Assembly (NCBI RefSeq): GCF_016735695.1
Contig: NZ_JAERQD010000017.1
Span: 1-64,000 of the forward strand
Direction: 5' to 3'
DNA: 64,000 nt
Source of the DNA: Microvirga zambiensis WSM3693
GTDB taxonomy: Bacteria; Pseudomonadota; Alphaproteobacteria; Rhizobiales; Beijerinckiaceae
Part shown: positions 1 through 9,874 of the stretch, piece by piece
Numbering within the stretch: the first letter of the stretch is position 1
Layout of the letters: each line of letters starts with the position of its first letter
The notes under the pieces: generated by a model
The model's database searches: none
What the model was told of the DNA's origin: nothing
The model's input: the letters and a program-made list of their open reading frames with translations, nothing else
Program-made: the position numbers and the translations under genes

Positions 1-262
1 ACCCACGCCTTGGGAGCCGCGCCGCTGCAAGACGTGGGTGCCCGGGACAAGCCCGGGCATGACGGCGAGGGGGCGGGCATGACGGTGGAGGGGATCATGA
101 CGGCGCAGGGTGGGATGACGGCGCAGGGTGAGATGACGGCGAGGGAAACGTCATCCCGGGAGGAGCGTGGCGCTGTCATCCCGGACGGCGCAGCCGAGTC
201 GGGATCGCTGGACGAATAAAGCGCTGTCATCCCGGCGCAGGCCGGGATCCATAACCGCCGAC
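1..262. repeat. Repeat-rich intergenic DNA at the left edge
   Basis: No convincing gene lies left of position 535. The stretch begins with an arm of a dispersed palindrome (an ACCCACG...CGTGGGT pair within 1-43) and a CCCGGG-type inverted arm ending near 63. A short tandem array follows, in which ATGACGG recurs at 59, 79, 97, 115 and 133, so the period is 20 and then 18 bases. Further arms of the type GTCATCCCGG lie between about 153 and 252. The same arms recur near 11.7, 14.6, 27.4, 33.3, 36.5 and 54.8 kb. Bases 263-534 look like plain spacer before the regulator gene. Confidence 0.7.
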
Positions 263-534
263 GCTGCAGGACCATGCGCAACGTGGATCGCCTGGTCCCG
301 AGACGACGTGGTTCCGGATCCCGCCGCTGTCCACGCCGCTTCGGTGGGAGCCGTGCATTGCGACTCTCCGCACCCGCCGCACGGCTTTCCCACCAAGGGG
401 TGGCTCGGAAGGGGTACAAAGCCGCCAAACGCCTTGCGCAGCTTGGGTTTCATTGGAATAATTTCGCTCCCCGACGGCATCCGGGGCATGGATGTGCCGG
501 ATTGGGAAAAGGTCCAGCCCGGGAGGGGTGACCG

Positions 535-1734
535 ATGGGTGAAGTGCTGTCGCAGCGCAGACTGTCGGAACTCATCGGAGCGATCTACGATTGTGCCCTC
601 GATCCCGGCCGCTGGGAGCCGACGCTGGCGGAGGTCGCCGACACCTTCGATTGCGCGGTGGTCTCGCTGACCCTCAACGATCTGCACAAGAACCGCTTTC
701 TCATCAACAAGGCCGCCGGCTGGCAGCCGGATCTGCTGCAGCTCAAGTCCGAGCGGCATGTGGGTGAGATCAATGCGCGGCTGACCGAATGGCTGACCCT
801 GCAATCCTCCATCGACGAGATGTTCGTGACGTCGCATCACCTGGGCGACGACTACGTCCGGACCTCGGCCTATGCGGAAGAATGCCTGAAGCCGCAGGGC
901 ATCGTCGACATCATGCACATGTTCCTGATGCACACCCACCGGCAGTTCGCGGAGATCGGCCTCGGCCGGCATGAGAGCCAGGGCATCATCACCGAGCGGG
1001 AGATCGAGCTCGGACGCCTGCTCCTGCCGCATCTGCGCAAGGCGGTGACGATCAGCGACATTCTGGACGTGCGCTCGATCGAGCGGGCGCACATGGCAGA
1101 GGCACTGGATGCCCTTCGCTGCGGCGTCGTGCTCACCGATGCGCGCGGCGGGATCCTGCACGCCAACCGCTCGGCCGAGCGGATGATGGGCCAGGGCAGC
1201 CCGATCCGCAGCGTCCGGCGGGTGCTTGCGGCGAGCGCGTCTTCCGCCAGCCGCGACCTGCGCAGGGCGATCCACGTCGCCGCCCGGCACGAGGCGCGGC
1301 CCGGCGAGACGAGCGCCGCCATCCGCCTCACCGACACCGACCAGCCTCCGGCCTATGCCCATGTGCTGCCGATGGCGACCGGCGAGCTGCGCACGCGGCT
1401 GCAGCCCAATGCGGTCGCGGCAATCTTCATCGGCGTGCCCGACGAACATAACGGCATCGGCCTCCTCGCCCGCGCCTTCAACCTCACGGCGGCCGAGATC
1501 CGGATCATGGAAAGCCTGATGGCCGGGCATACGCTGGCCGAGACCGCGCGGCATTTCGGCATCGCCCGCTCGACCGCCAAGACCCATCTCGACCACATCT
1601 TCGCCAAGACCGGCGTCTCGCGGCAGACCGAGCTCGTCCGCCTGACCATGCAGTTGACCCAGCCCGTCCACGGCCCGCCGCGCGATTTCGGGTATTCCCG
1701 ATCCGAGACGGGACGCATGAGCGGCCTGAGTTAG
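535..1734 (+). CDS. LuxR-type helix-turn-helix transcriptional regulator
   Basis: Predicted DNA-binding transcriptional regulator of 399 residues. The C-terminal 65 residues form a LuxR/GerE-type helix-turn-helix, with the typical LTAAEIRIMESLMAGHTLAE opening and a recognition helix around STAKTHLDHIFAKTGVSRQ. A central segment (about residues 180-215, ALRCGVVLTDARGGILHANR) resembles a PAS sensor fold. The N-terminal 170 residues are not a family I recognise. The ATG follows a GGGAGGGG Shine-Dalgarno run by about six bases. No autoinducer synthase or sensor kinase gene is nearby, so it looks like a solo regulator, and its ligand and targets are unknown. It converges with the LysE-type gene. 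Confidence 0.85.
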   Translation: MGEVLSQRRLSELIGAIYDCALDPGRWEPTLAEVADTFDCAVVSLTLNDLHKNRFLINKAAGWQPDLLQLKSERHVGEINARLTEWLTLQSSIDEMFVTSHHLGDDYVRTSAYAEECLKPQGIVDIMHMFLMHTHRQFAEIGLGRHESQGIITEREIELGRLLLPHLRKAVTISDILDVRSIERAHMAEALDALRCGVVLTDARGGILHANRSAERMMGQGSPIRSVRRVLAASASSASRDLRRAIHVAARHEARPGETSAAIRLTDTDQPPAYAHVLPMATGELRTRLQPNAVAAIFIGVPDEHNGIGLLARAFNLTAAEIRIMESLMAGHTLAETARHFGIARSTAKTHLDHIFAKTGVSRQTELVRLTMQLTQPVHGPPRDFGYSRSETGRMSGLS

Positions 1735-1758
1735 TCCCAGAGACCGCATCGAATGCAT

Positions 1759-1784
1759 CCCAAAAGCGGAAATCCACTTTTGGG
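1759..1784. terminator. Palindromic hairpin between convergent genes
   Basis: CCCAAAAG (1759-1766) and CTTTTGGG (1777-1784) form a perfect 8-bp stem around a 10-base loop. It lies between the stop codons of two convergent genes, so it could stop transcription from both sides. No clear T-run follows. The arms also resemble the dispersed AAAAGTGGG-type repeats of Hyphomicrobiales, so a repeat origin is possible. Confidence 0.5.
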
Positions 1785-1796
1785 AACAATCCGAAG

Positions 1797-2417
1797 CTAG
1801 ATGCTCATCTCCCAAGCCTTGGCGGCCATCAGCACTCCGAGCCCGCCGAGGATCAGGCCGGAGGCCCGGTTGATCAGGTTCAGCACCGTCACGTTGAGCT
1901 TCGAGCGCAGGGCCGCGACGCTGCCGCTGACGATCAGCCACCAGCTCACCGAGGCGCAGATCACGCCGGCGATCATCGTCGAGGCCGCCGTCGGAGCCGG
2001 CGCCGCAACGGTCGGCAGCACGGCGGCCAGCAGCGCTGGAGTCAGCGGGTTGAGAACGGCGCAGGCGACCGCGCTGCAATAGGACGATACGGCGCTGCGC
2101 CGCTCCGCCACCGATCCGGCGATGGAGACCGTCCGGCGCAGGACGCGAGCGGCAAACCAGAGCAGGAGGCACGCCGAGACCACGGAGACGAAGGCCTGGC
2201 TGTTGCCGAGAACCGGCGTGATCGCGGGCCCGATGCCCAGCACCGCGCAGGTGGTATAGGCCGCGAGCACGGTCGCGGCCCCGAGACCGGTGGCAAAGCC
2301 CGCCGCCGCTCCATAGACCAGCGCCCGCTGGATGCAGAGCACGCTCATCGGCCCGATGGGCACCGTGATCACGAAACCCACCGTCGCTCCCGACAGAAAT
2401 GCCGACATGCCGTTCAT
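1797..2417 (-). CDS. LysE/RhtB-family amino-acid exporter
   Basis: Predicted inner-membrane exporter of 206 residues, the usual length of the LysE/RhtB family, which exports amino acids or related small metabolites. The N-terminus (GATVGFVITVPIGPMSVLCI) carries the family's conserved G-x3-P-GP motif. About six hydrophobic segments follow, and a conserved Asn-Pro (AVLNPLTPALL) sits in the middle. The ATG at 2415-2417 begins MNGMSAFL. It stands alone on the minus strand, converging with the LuxR-type gene. Substrate cannot be told from the sequence, and a neighbouring substrate-responsive regulator is not obvious. Confidence 0.85.
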   Translation of the reverse strand: MNGMSAFLSGATVGFVITVPIGPMSVLCIQRALVYGAAAGFATGLGAATVLAAYTTCAVLGIGPAITPVLGNSQAFVSVVSACLLLWFAARVLRRTVSIAGSVAERRSAVSSYCSAVACAVLNPLTPALLAAVLPTVAAPAPTAASTMIAGVICASVSWWLIVSGSVAALRSKLNVTVLNLINRASGLILGGLGVLMAAKAWEMSI

Positions 2418-2658
2418 GACCTGCCTCGCCGAGCCGTTCGGGGCGCCGGTCCTTCCTGGTGCGAGCAGGCCGGGACTGCGCTCTTTCGAAGGTGAAGCGA
2501 GGCTAGCGCCGCAGGTCTCCCCGCCGCGTCCACCGTTTGGTGGAGGCGAGGCGTGCGGGTTCAGTCAGAAGTGGAAAATTCGGGGGAGGGCAGGAGCGTC
2601 CGTCGCCCTCCACAACTATCGGGGAAGGCAGGTGTTCAGTCTTTTATGGGAATGGAAC

Positions 2659-2675
2659 GCCGGCCTCAGGCCGGC
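2659..2675 (-). terminator. GC hairpin with the SDR stop codon in its loop
   Basis: GCCGGCC (2659-2665) and GGCCGGC (2669-2675) form a perfect 7-bp stem. The three loop bases 2666-2668 are the TGA stop codon of the minus-strand SDR gene. No strong T-run follows on the minus strand. The rest of 2418-2658 holds only a TCCACC-GTTT-GGTGGA hairpin (2529-2544) and no gene I can support. Confidence 0.5.
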
Positions 2676-3409
2676 ATCTGCGGCTCGATGACTTTCCCGT
2701 CCTGCGTGAAGTCATAGATCTTCCCGGTCTCGTTCCAGGAAGGCAGGGCGAGCTTCACGATGTGAGGCGCGAGATCTTCCGGCGTCTTCAAGGTCAGCGG
2801 ATCCTCGCCCGGCATGGCGGCGCGGCGCATGGCGGTGCGCAGGGGACCGGGATTGAGCAGCATCGCCTTGACCGGGGTCGTTACCGTCTCGGCGGCATAG
2901 GTGCGCACGAGCGCCTCGAGGGCAGCCTTCGAGACCGAATAGACGCCCCAATAAGCCCTGTGCCTGTGGGCGGCGCCGGAGGTGATGAAGATCGCGCGGC
3001 CGGCATCGGAGGCGCGCAGCAGCGGGTCGAGGGAGCGGATCAGGCGGTAATTGGCGGTCACGTTGACCGCCATCACCTCGTCCCAGACCGGTTGGTCGAC
3101 ATGGGTGATCGGCGCAAGTTCCCCGAGCTGGCCTGCATTGCCGAGCAGGATGTCGAGCTTGCCCCAGCGCTCGTAGATCGCGGCGCCGAGCCGGTCGAGG
3201 GCATCGAAATCCTTCAGGTTCACCGGCACGAGGGTGGCCGAGGAGCCTTTTTCGCGGATCTCGTCGTCGAGGGATTCCAGCGCCCCTTGCGTGCGGGCGA
3301 GCGCGATGACATGCGCACCGGCCTCGGCGAGAGCAAGCGCAGCGGCGCGGCCGATGCCGCGTGAGGCGCCGGTGACGACCGCGACGCGGTTCTGAAGGGG
3401 CTTGTCCAT
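2666..3409 (-). CDS. Short-chain dehydrogenase/reductase (SDR)
   Basis: NAD(P)-dependent oxidoreductase of 247 residues, normal for a classical SDR. The cofactor motif TGASRGIG lies near residue 12-20, a variant of NNAG is present as LGNAGQLG, and the catalytic Ser plus YSVSK (YWGVYSVSKAALEALVRTYA) are in place. The ATG at 3407-3409 was chosen because it starts MDKPLQNRVAVVTGASRG; a longer in-frame reading would run into purF. Only eight bases separate it from the purF stop, so the two are probably co-transcribed behind cvpA. Substrate is unknown. The purF-SDR order suggests co-expression rather than a known purine role. Confidence 0.88.
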   Translation of the reverse strand: MDKPLQNRVAVVTGASRGIGRAAALALAEAGAHVIALARTQGALESLDDEIREKGSSATLVPVNLKDFDALDRLGAAIYERWGKLDILLGNAGQLGELAPITHVDQPVWDEVMAVNVTANYRLIRSLDPLLRASDAGRAIFITSGAAHRHRAYWGVYSVSKAALEALVRTYAAETVTTPVKAMLLNPGPLRTAMRRAAMPGEDPLTLKTPEDLAPHIVKLALPSWNETGKIYDFTQDGKVIEPQMPA

Positions 3410-3417
3410 AGTCGTGC

Positions 3418-4905
<1,488 letters not shown>

Positions 4906-5015
4906 CGTTATCACCTTGGGATTCGCGCCCCCACCGGCGCCGGCCCTTATGTAGTCGGCCTTGGGCCGAACGCCAATGGCTATGTTGCCGCTGTCGGAAA
5001 CGTGAGCGGAAAAGC

Positions 5016-5627
5016 TCAGCTCCGCCGCTGCGGCGTCTGGGGTGCCGCCGGAGCAGCGGGCGCGGGCGTTGCCGGGCGCTGCGGATCGGGCTCGGCCGGC
5101 TCGGCTTCCGTCGGTGCTTCCTTGTTGCGCAGCCGCTGGATCAGGGCCTCGGCATTCTCCGGCAGCATGGCGATGATGCTGTCGCGGGCGTTCTCCATGG
5201 CCGGGCGGGTCTTGGAGGCAGTCGCCCACGGGGGCTCCTTGCCCTGGAGCAGCCAGCCCAGGAAGGCCCAGCCGATGACGCAGATCAGAAAGCCGCGGGC
5301 GGCGCCGAAGACGAGGCCCAGCGTCCGGTCCAGCGCCCCGATGCGGGAATCGAGGATCAGGTCGGAGATCTGCACCGTGATGATCGAGACGATGATCAGG
5401 GTCACGACGAAGATGCCGCCGATGGCCGCCACGAGGGCCACCGTGTTGCTGCTGATATATTGCTGCGCGATCGGCAGAGCGGTCGGATGCAGGTACCAGG
5501 CGGCTGCGGCCGCGACGACCCAGGCGACGATGGCGAGCACCTCCCGGGTGAAACCGCGTACGGCGGCGAGGAGGGCGGAAATCAGGACGATACCGATAAC
5601 GACGAGGTCCAGAACGGAAACGGGCAT
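5016..5627 (-). CDS. cvpA: CvpA-family membrane protein
   Basis: Inner-membrane protein of 203 residues. CvpA is linked genetically to colicin V production and purine genes in other bacteria, but its biochemical role is poorly defined. Four hydrophobic segments fill residues 5-125, with the family pattern LDLVVIGIVLISALLAAVRG at the start and a GLVFGAARGF segment later. The last 60 residues are a Pro/Ala/Glu-rich, probably disordered cytoplasmic tail. It is the first gene of a minus-strand cvpA-purF-SDR group, 110 bases ahead of purF. Confidence 0.92.
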   Translation of the reverse strand: MPVSVLDLVVIGIVLISALLAAVRGFTREVLAIVAWVVAAAAAWYLHPTALPIAQQYISSNTVALVAAIGGIFVVTLIIVSIITVQISDLILDSRIGALDRTLGLVFGAARGFLICVIGWAFLGWLLQGKEPPWATASKTRPAMENARDSIIAMLPENAEALIQRLRNKEAPTEAEPAEPDPQRPATPAPAAPAAPQTPQRRS

Positions 5628-5889
5628 GGGGCCGGGCCTACGCGAATGACAGGAATGGAGCCGCCTTTGCGGGTTCGAAGCCTGGCTCTATAGCGTTAAG
5701 AAAGGCTTTCGTCACCCTTGGAAGTCCAGCGGCCTGTGCGTGAGCGACGTTGCGACGCTCATACGCACTTGGCTGAGGGGCAGGACAGCGGGCCTCGGGG
5801 ACGTCGGCTGGTTCCTGCCGCTTAGGGGCTGCCCCTGGAGATCTTGCTTCATCGACGTGCCGGTCTTTGACAGCGAACCGGAACGGCAA

Positions 5890-5911
5890 GGCCCCGACAC
5901 ATGTCGGGGCC
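5890..5911 (-). terminator. Terminator-like hairpin after the RTX gene
   Basis: GGCCCCGAC and GTCGGGGCC (5890-5898 and 5903-5911) form a 9-bp GC stem with a four-base loop, just past the stop codon of the minus-strand RTX/cadherin gene. A strong T-tract is missing, so termination may be weak. The remaining 5628-5889 shows no credible gene. Confidence 0.55.
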
Positions 5912-5923
5912 ATTGGGACAATG

Positions 5924-7150
5924 TCAGATAAACAGGAAGTCGTCAGCGCTCAGCGTCGTCCCGGGCTTAAGCTTCAAGATCTCGATGCCCTTGTTTTTGC
6001 CGGAGCCGTCGATGTCGAGATAAACGAAGCCATTCTTCTTGTTGTAGAAAATGTAGTCGTTCGAGCCGTCGGGCGTATCGTTTAATTTCGTGCCGATATC
6101 GAAGAACTTCTTCTCGAGCTTTTGGCCCTTTTTGAAGATCTGATCGAAGCCGACCGATTTGTTCGGGTTCTTGTCAGGGCGGCCACCTTTGTCATCGGGC
6201 TTGCCATCGCTGTCCGAATTTTTCTTGGCCTGGACGTCGTTCGGCTTCGATCCCTTCACCTTGAAGGCCTTCAGAGCTGCGATGCTGATCTGTATCGTAT
6301 CGTCTGAGGCCTTGAAATCTTCGATATGGTCGAAATGGCCCTTCTTCAGCGGCGAATCGAACACGAAAGTGTCCTGTCCCGCGCCGCCGTAAAGCTTGTC
6401 CTTGCCCGTGCCGCCATTGATGGTGTCGTTGCCGCCGAGGCCATAAATCTTGTCGTTGCCGCCGAAGCCATTGACGATGTCATCGTCGGCGGTGCCATAG
6501 AGCTTGTTGTCGTTCCAATTTGTACCGTTAATTACCTCAGCCGAGTTGGTGACGGTAATCACGACCTGCTCGATGTAGGAGAGCCCGCCGGCGTCGGTTA
6601 CTTTCACATTGAGTGTATGTGTTCCGACTTGAGCGTTGTCGAGGCCGGCTTTCAGCTTGATCGCGCCTCCGTAGATTGTGAAATATGGATCAGTGTAGGT
6701 CGCACCATTGGTGTCCACCAAGCTATAGGTGAAGGTCTCGCTCCGGTCCTGGTCGATGGCGGACAGGGTCGCTACGATTGCATCGAGAGGGCTGTTCTCG
6801 GCGATTGTTCCGCCTGTAACGAGAATATCCGTTGGAGCGTACTCGTTCACATTGGTGACGTTGATCGCGACTGACGCGGGATCGACTTCTGTCGGATCTA
6901 CCGTGGAAGTACTCGTGGCAGTGATTGCGAGATCGAAGGAATTCAGGACGCTTTCAAAGTCGAAGAAGCCGGCCGTTTTGATGCGCAGTTCGTCGCCGAC
7001 GATCTCGAAATACTGGGCGAAGCCTCCGGCAAGCTGAAAGACGAAGCTTTCTCCGTCGGCACCATCAATGACACCTAGGGTGGCAACGACATCGCCAGCT
7101 TCCGGGTTCTCCGCAATGTCAATGGTGGACAGAATATCGATCGTAGCCAT
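5924..7150 (-). CDS. Cadherin-like / RTX calcium-binding protein, probably secreted by type I system
   Basis: 408-residue protein with no N-terminal signal peptide. Residues 1-105 and 108-205 look like two cadherin-type beta domains (DIAENPEAGDVVATL and TIAENSPLDAIVATL starts, each ending in an AITAT or VVITVTN-like strand). Residues about 215-265 hold RTX nonapeptide repeats of GGxGxDxxx type (GFGGNDKIYGLGGNDTINGG, GGAGQDTFVF), which bind calcium. A Lys/Asp/Gly-rich insert (about 305-335) interrupts the C-terminal region, which ends in a hydrophobic DDFLFI of type I secretion style. Base composition is clearly more AT-rich than its neighbours, suggesting horizontal transfer. No type I secretion genes are nearby. 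Role inferred as surface or extracellular adhesin-like; enzymatic activity not evident. Confidence 0.82.
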   Translation of the reverse strand: MATIDILSTIDIAENPEAGDVVATLGVIDGADGESFVFQLAGGFAQYFEIVGDELRIKTAGFFDFESVLNSFDLAITATSTSTVDPTEVDPASVAINVTNVNEYAPTDILVTGGTIAENSPLDAIVATLSAIDQDRSETFTYSLVDTNGATYTDPYFTIYGGAIKLKAGLDNAQVGTHTLNVKVTDAGGLSYIEQVVITVTNSAEVINGTNWNDNKLYGTADDDIVNGFGGNDKIYGLGGNDTINGGTGKDKLYGGAGQDTFVFDSPLKKGHFDHIEDFKASDDTIQISIAALKAFKVKGSKPNDVQAKKNSDSDGKPDDKGGRPDKNPNKSVGFDQIFKKGQKLEKKFFDIGTKLNDTPDGSNDYIFYNKKNGFVYLDIDGSGKNKGIEILKLKPGTTLSADDFLFI

Positions 7151-7222
7151 GGAAGTCCTTAAGCGCTCATTGATCAGCTCGATACCTCTTTAGAGGTACC
7201 TTGGAAGGATAGAGGCCGAGCA

Positions 7223-7250
7223 CTGTTATGGAATTGTTCTAAACTGTCAA
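7223..7250 (-). promoter_or_regulatory. Candidate sigma-70 promoter of the RTX gene
   Basis: Read on the minus strand, TTGACA (7245-7250) is a perfect -35 match and TAACAG (7223-7228) a plausible -10, with a 16-base spacer. The start codon lies about 70 bases downstream at 7150. A small hairpin, TACCTC-TTTA-GAGGTA (7183-7198), sits in the expected leader. This fits autonomous expression of the RTX gene. Confidence 0.5.
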
Positions 7251-7295
7251 TTCACGCAAATCGTCGTCTGGGTGCTTGCAACGATTCACGGACTA

Positions 7296-8708
7296 TTATG
7301 ACGCCTTGCGCCGCCGGACCGCGATATTCGCGACGAGGTCGGTGATGTGGCCGATGGCGGAGGTGGCGAGCGGGAGACGCTCGTTTTTCGAGCCCTTGGC
7401 CTTGTCGAGCCTCGGCTGGGGCGAGATCGCGCTCGCGAAGCCGAGCTTGGCCGCTTCCTTCAGGCGCGCCTGCTCCTGGGCCACCGGGCGGATCGCGCCG
7501 GAGAGGCCCATCTCGCCGAAATAGACCGTGTCCGGCGGCAGGGCATTCCCTGACAGGGACGAGATCAGCGCGGCAGCGGCCGCCAGATCGGCGGCAGGTT
7601 CCGTGATGCGCAGGCCCCCGGCGACGTTGAGATAGACATCGTGCATGCCGAGCTTCAGCCCGCCATGAGCCTCGAGCACCGCCAGCACCATGGACAGACG
7701 GCTCTGGTCCCAGCCGACGACGGCGCGACGCGGCGTCCCGAGGGAGGTCGGCGCCACGAGGGCCTGGATCTCGACGAGGAGCGGGCGCGTGCCCTCCATG
7801 CCGGCGAAGACGGCCGTGCCCGGCGTCGCCATGTCGCGGCCGGCGAGAAACAATTCGGACGGATTCGGCACCTCGCGCAGGCCCTGGTCCGACATCTCGA
7901 ACACGCCGATCTCGTCGGTGGGGCCGAAACGATTCTTCACCGCGCGCAGGATGCGGAAGTGATGGCCGGTATCGCCTTCGAAGGAAACCACTGCATCGAC
8001 CATGTGCTCGACCACACGGGGTCCGGCGATCTGGCCGTCCTTGGTCACGTGGCCGACGAGGATCACGGCGGTGCCGGTGGTCTTTGCGAAGCGGATCAGC
8101 GCCTGGGCCGAGCCGCGCACCTGGGTCACGGTGCCCGGCGCCGATTCCACCGTCTCGGTCCACATGGTCTGGATCGAGTCGATGATGGCGAGCGCCGGCG
8201 GACGGCCCTGGCTCAAGGTGGCGATGATGTCCTCGACATTGGTCTCTGACGCGAGCTCGACCGGCGCCTGTCCGAGGCCGAGGCGCTCGGCGCGCAGGCG
8301 TACCTGCGCCACGGCCTCTTCGCCGGAAATGTAGGCGACGCGCTCGCCCCTTTTCGCGAGAGCGGCGGTGGCCTGCATGAGAAGCGTCGACTTGCCGATG
8401 CCCGGATCGCCGCCGAGCAGGATGACCGAGCCGTGCACGAAGCCGCCGCCGGTGACGCGATCGAGCTCGGCGATGCCGGAGGGCGTGCGCGGTGCTTCCT
8501 TGGTCTCGCCGGAAAGACCTTCGAGCGGGAAGATCCGGCCCTTGGCGCGCGATGGACGTGTGGCGACCGGCCCTGCCATCGGGCTGGCGGAGCCGGTTTC
8601 CTCGACGATGCTGTTCCAGCCGCCGCAGGCCTCGCACTTGCCTTTCCAGCGGTTGTAGACCGCGCCGCATTCCTGGCAGACGAAGGAGGGGTGACGCTGC
8701 TTCGCCAT
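7296..8708 (-). CDS. radA: DNA repair protein RadA
   Basis: RecA-like ATPase helping branch migration and recombinational repair; 470 residues, normal for RadA/Sms. An N-terminal zinc finger is formed by C11, C14, C25 and C28 (CQECGAVYNRWKGKCEACGG). The Walker A is GGDPGIGKST (about 99-108). The RadA-specific KNRFG motif is at 258-262, and the C-terminal part is the Lon-protease-like domain. The ATG at 8706-8708 overlaps the end of alr by one base. Last gene of a tight dnaB-alr-radA cluster. Confidence 0.96.
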   Translation of the reverse strand: MAKQRHPSFVCQECGAVYNRWKGKCEACGGWNSIVEETGSASPMAGPVATRPSRAKGRIFPLEGLSGETKEAPRTPSGIAELDRVTGGGFVHGSVILLGGDPGIGKSTLLMQATAALAKRGERVAYISGEEAVAQVRLRAERLGLGQAPVELASETNVEDIIATLSQGRPPALAIIDSIQTMWTETVESAPGTVTQVRGSAQALIRFAKTTGTAVILVGHVTKDGQIAGPRVVEHMVDAVVSFEGDTGHHFRILRAVKNRFGPTDEIGVFEMSDQGLREVPNPSELFLAGRDMATPGTAVFAGMEGTRPLLVEIQALVAPTSLGTPRRAVVGWDQSRLSMVLAVLEAHGGLKLGMHDVYLNVAGGLRITEPAADLAAAAALISSLSGNALPPDTVYFGEMGLSGAIRPVAQEQARLKEAAKLGFASAISPQPRLDKAKGSKNERLPLATSAIGHITDLVANIAVRRRKAS

Positions 8709-9874
8709 CAGCCGTCTCCGCCGCGATAGACGCGGGCATAACGTGCGCCGAGATTGGTCAGGATCTCGTAGCCGATGGTGCCGGCGCGCCGGCCGACCTC
8801 GTCGATCGTCAGATCGCCGCCGATCAGGGTGACGGTATCGCCGCGCTTCACCTGATCCTCCGGCACATCGGTCACGTCGATGGTGATCAGGTCCATGGAG
8901 ACGTTGCCGGCGAAGGGGCAGGCCTGCCCCGCCACGATCGCCATGCCGGCGAGCAGCTCGTCGCCGCTCTTGCCGTGAGCGCTCGCCGCGCGGGGATAGC
9001 CGTCGGCATAGCCGACTGACAGCGTCGCGATGCGGCGCCTGGTGAGAGCGAGCCAGCGGCCGTTATAGCCGACCGTGTGATCGACCTCGACCCAGCGCAG
9101 TTGCGAAATCCGTCCTTCCAGCCCGACGACGGGCTTCATGGGGTTCGTCCGGTCGGGCGTCGGATTGCCGCCATAGAGCGCATAGCCCGGACGGGCGAGG
9201 TTGAAATGCGGCTTCTCCTTCAGGAAGATGCCGGAGGAATTGGCGAGCGATGCCGGAACGTCCGGCAAAGTGGCACGCACCGCATTGAAGGCCTCGATCT
9301 GCTGGAGGTTGAGAGAGTTGTCGCTCTCCTCGGCGCTGACGAAATGGCTCATCAGAAGCGCGGTTTCGAAATCGTTCAGCTCCTTTAAGTCCTTGAGCGT
9401 CAGGCCCTGCGGCACCGTGAGGCCGAGCCGGTTCATGCCGGTATCGACATGGATCGCGGCCTTGAACCGCCGCCCTTCGGCGCGAGAGAACGCAGCCCAT
9501 TCCTCGATATCCTCGAACGAGCCGAGCACCGGGCGAAGATCGAACTCCGCATAGCTTGCGCAGGTGCCGGGAAAGAGCCCGTTCAACACATAGATCGCCG
9601 CATCGGGCGCGACAGCGCGGGCACGGATCGCCTCGCTCAGGTGTGCGACGAAGAAAGTGCTACAGCCTGCTTTGCCGAGCGCGGGCACGGCCTTCTCGAT
9701 GCCGATGCCATAGGCATTCGCCTTGACGACGGCGGCGGTGTCCACGCCGCCGGCATTGTCGCGTAAGGTGCGCCAGTTCGAGGCGAGTGCATCGAGATCG
9801 ATGTGGAGGACACCACCCGCGGCGTTTTCAGGGATCTCGCGAAGGGTGTTGGTCTGAGAGGTATGCTTGGTCAA
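8708..9874 (-). CDS. alr: Alanine racemase
   Basis: Cytoplasmic PLP enzyme interconverting L- and D-alanine for peptidoglycan; 388 residues. Lys51 (VVKANAYGIG) is the PLP-binding lysine and Tyr270 (VGYNGRW) the likely second catalytic base; the C-terminal beta domain is complete (ATLSVGYADGYPR). The stop overlaps radA by one base and the start overlaps dnaB by four, so translation is probably coupled. An N-terminal tail of about 20 residues precedes the fold (LHIDLDALASNW). Confidence 0.95.
   Translation of the reverse strand: MTKHTSQTNTLREIPENAAGGVLHIDLDALASNWRTLRDNAGGVDTAAVVKANAYGIGIEKAVPALGKAGCSTFFVAHLSEAIRARAVAPDAAIYVLNGLFPGTCASYAEFDLRPVLGSFEDIEEWAAFSRAEGRRFKAAIHVDTGMNRLGLTVPQGLTLKDLKELNDFETALLMSHFVSAEESDNSLNLQQIEAFNAVRATLPDVPASLANSSGIFLKEKPHFNLARPGYALYGGNPTPDRTNPMKPVVGLEGRISQLRWVEVDHTVGYNGRWLALTRRRIATLSVGYADGYPRAASAHGKSGDELLAGMAIVAGQACPFAGNVSMDLITIDVTDVPEDQVKRGDTVTLIGGDLTIDEVGRRAGTIGYEILTNLGARYARVYRGGDG

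Noticed and set aside
151..2172. Long minus-strand frame across the LuxR-type gene and part of the LysE gene
   Set aside because: Opposite to a clear LuxR-type gene and out of frame with the LysE gene. Translation is low complexity without domains.
7252..8739. Alternative minus-strand frame inside radA
   Set aside because: Radically Arg-rich translation in another frame of a clear radA gene.
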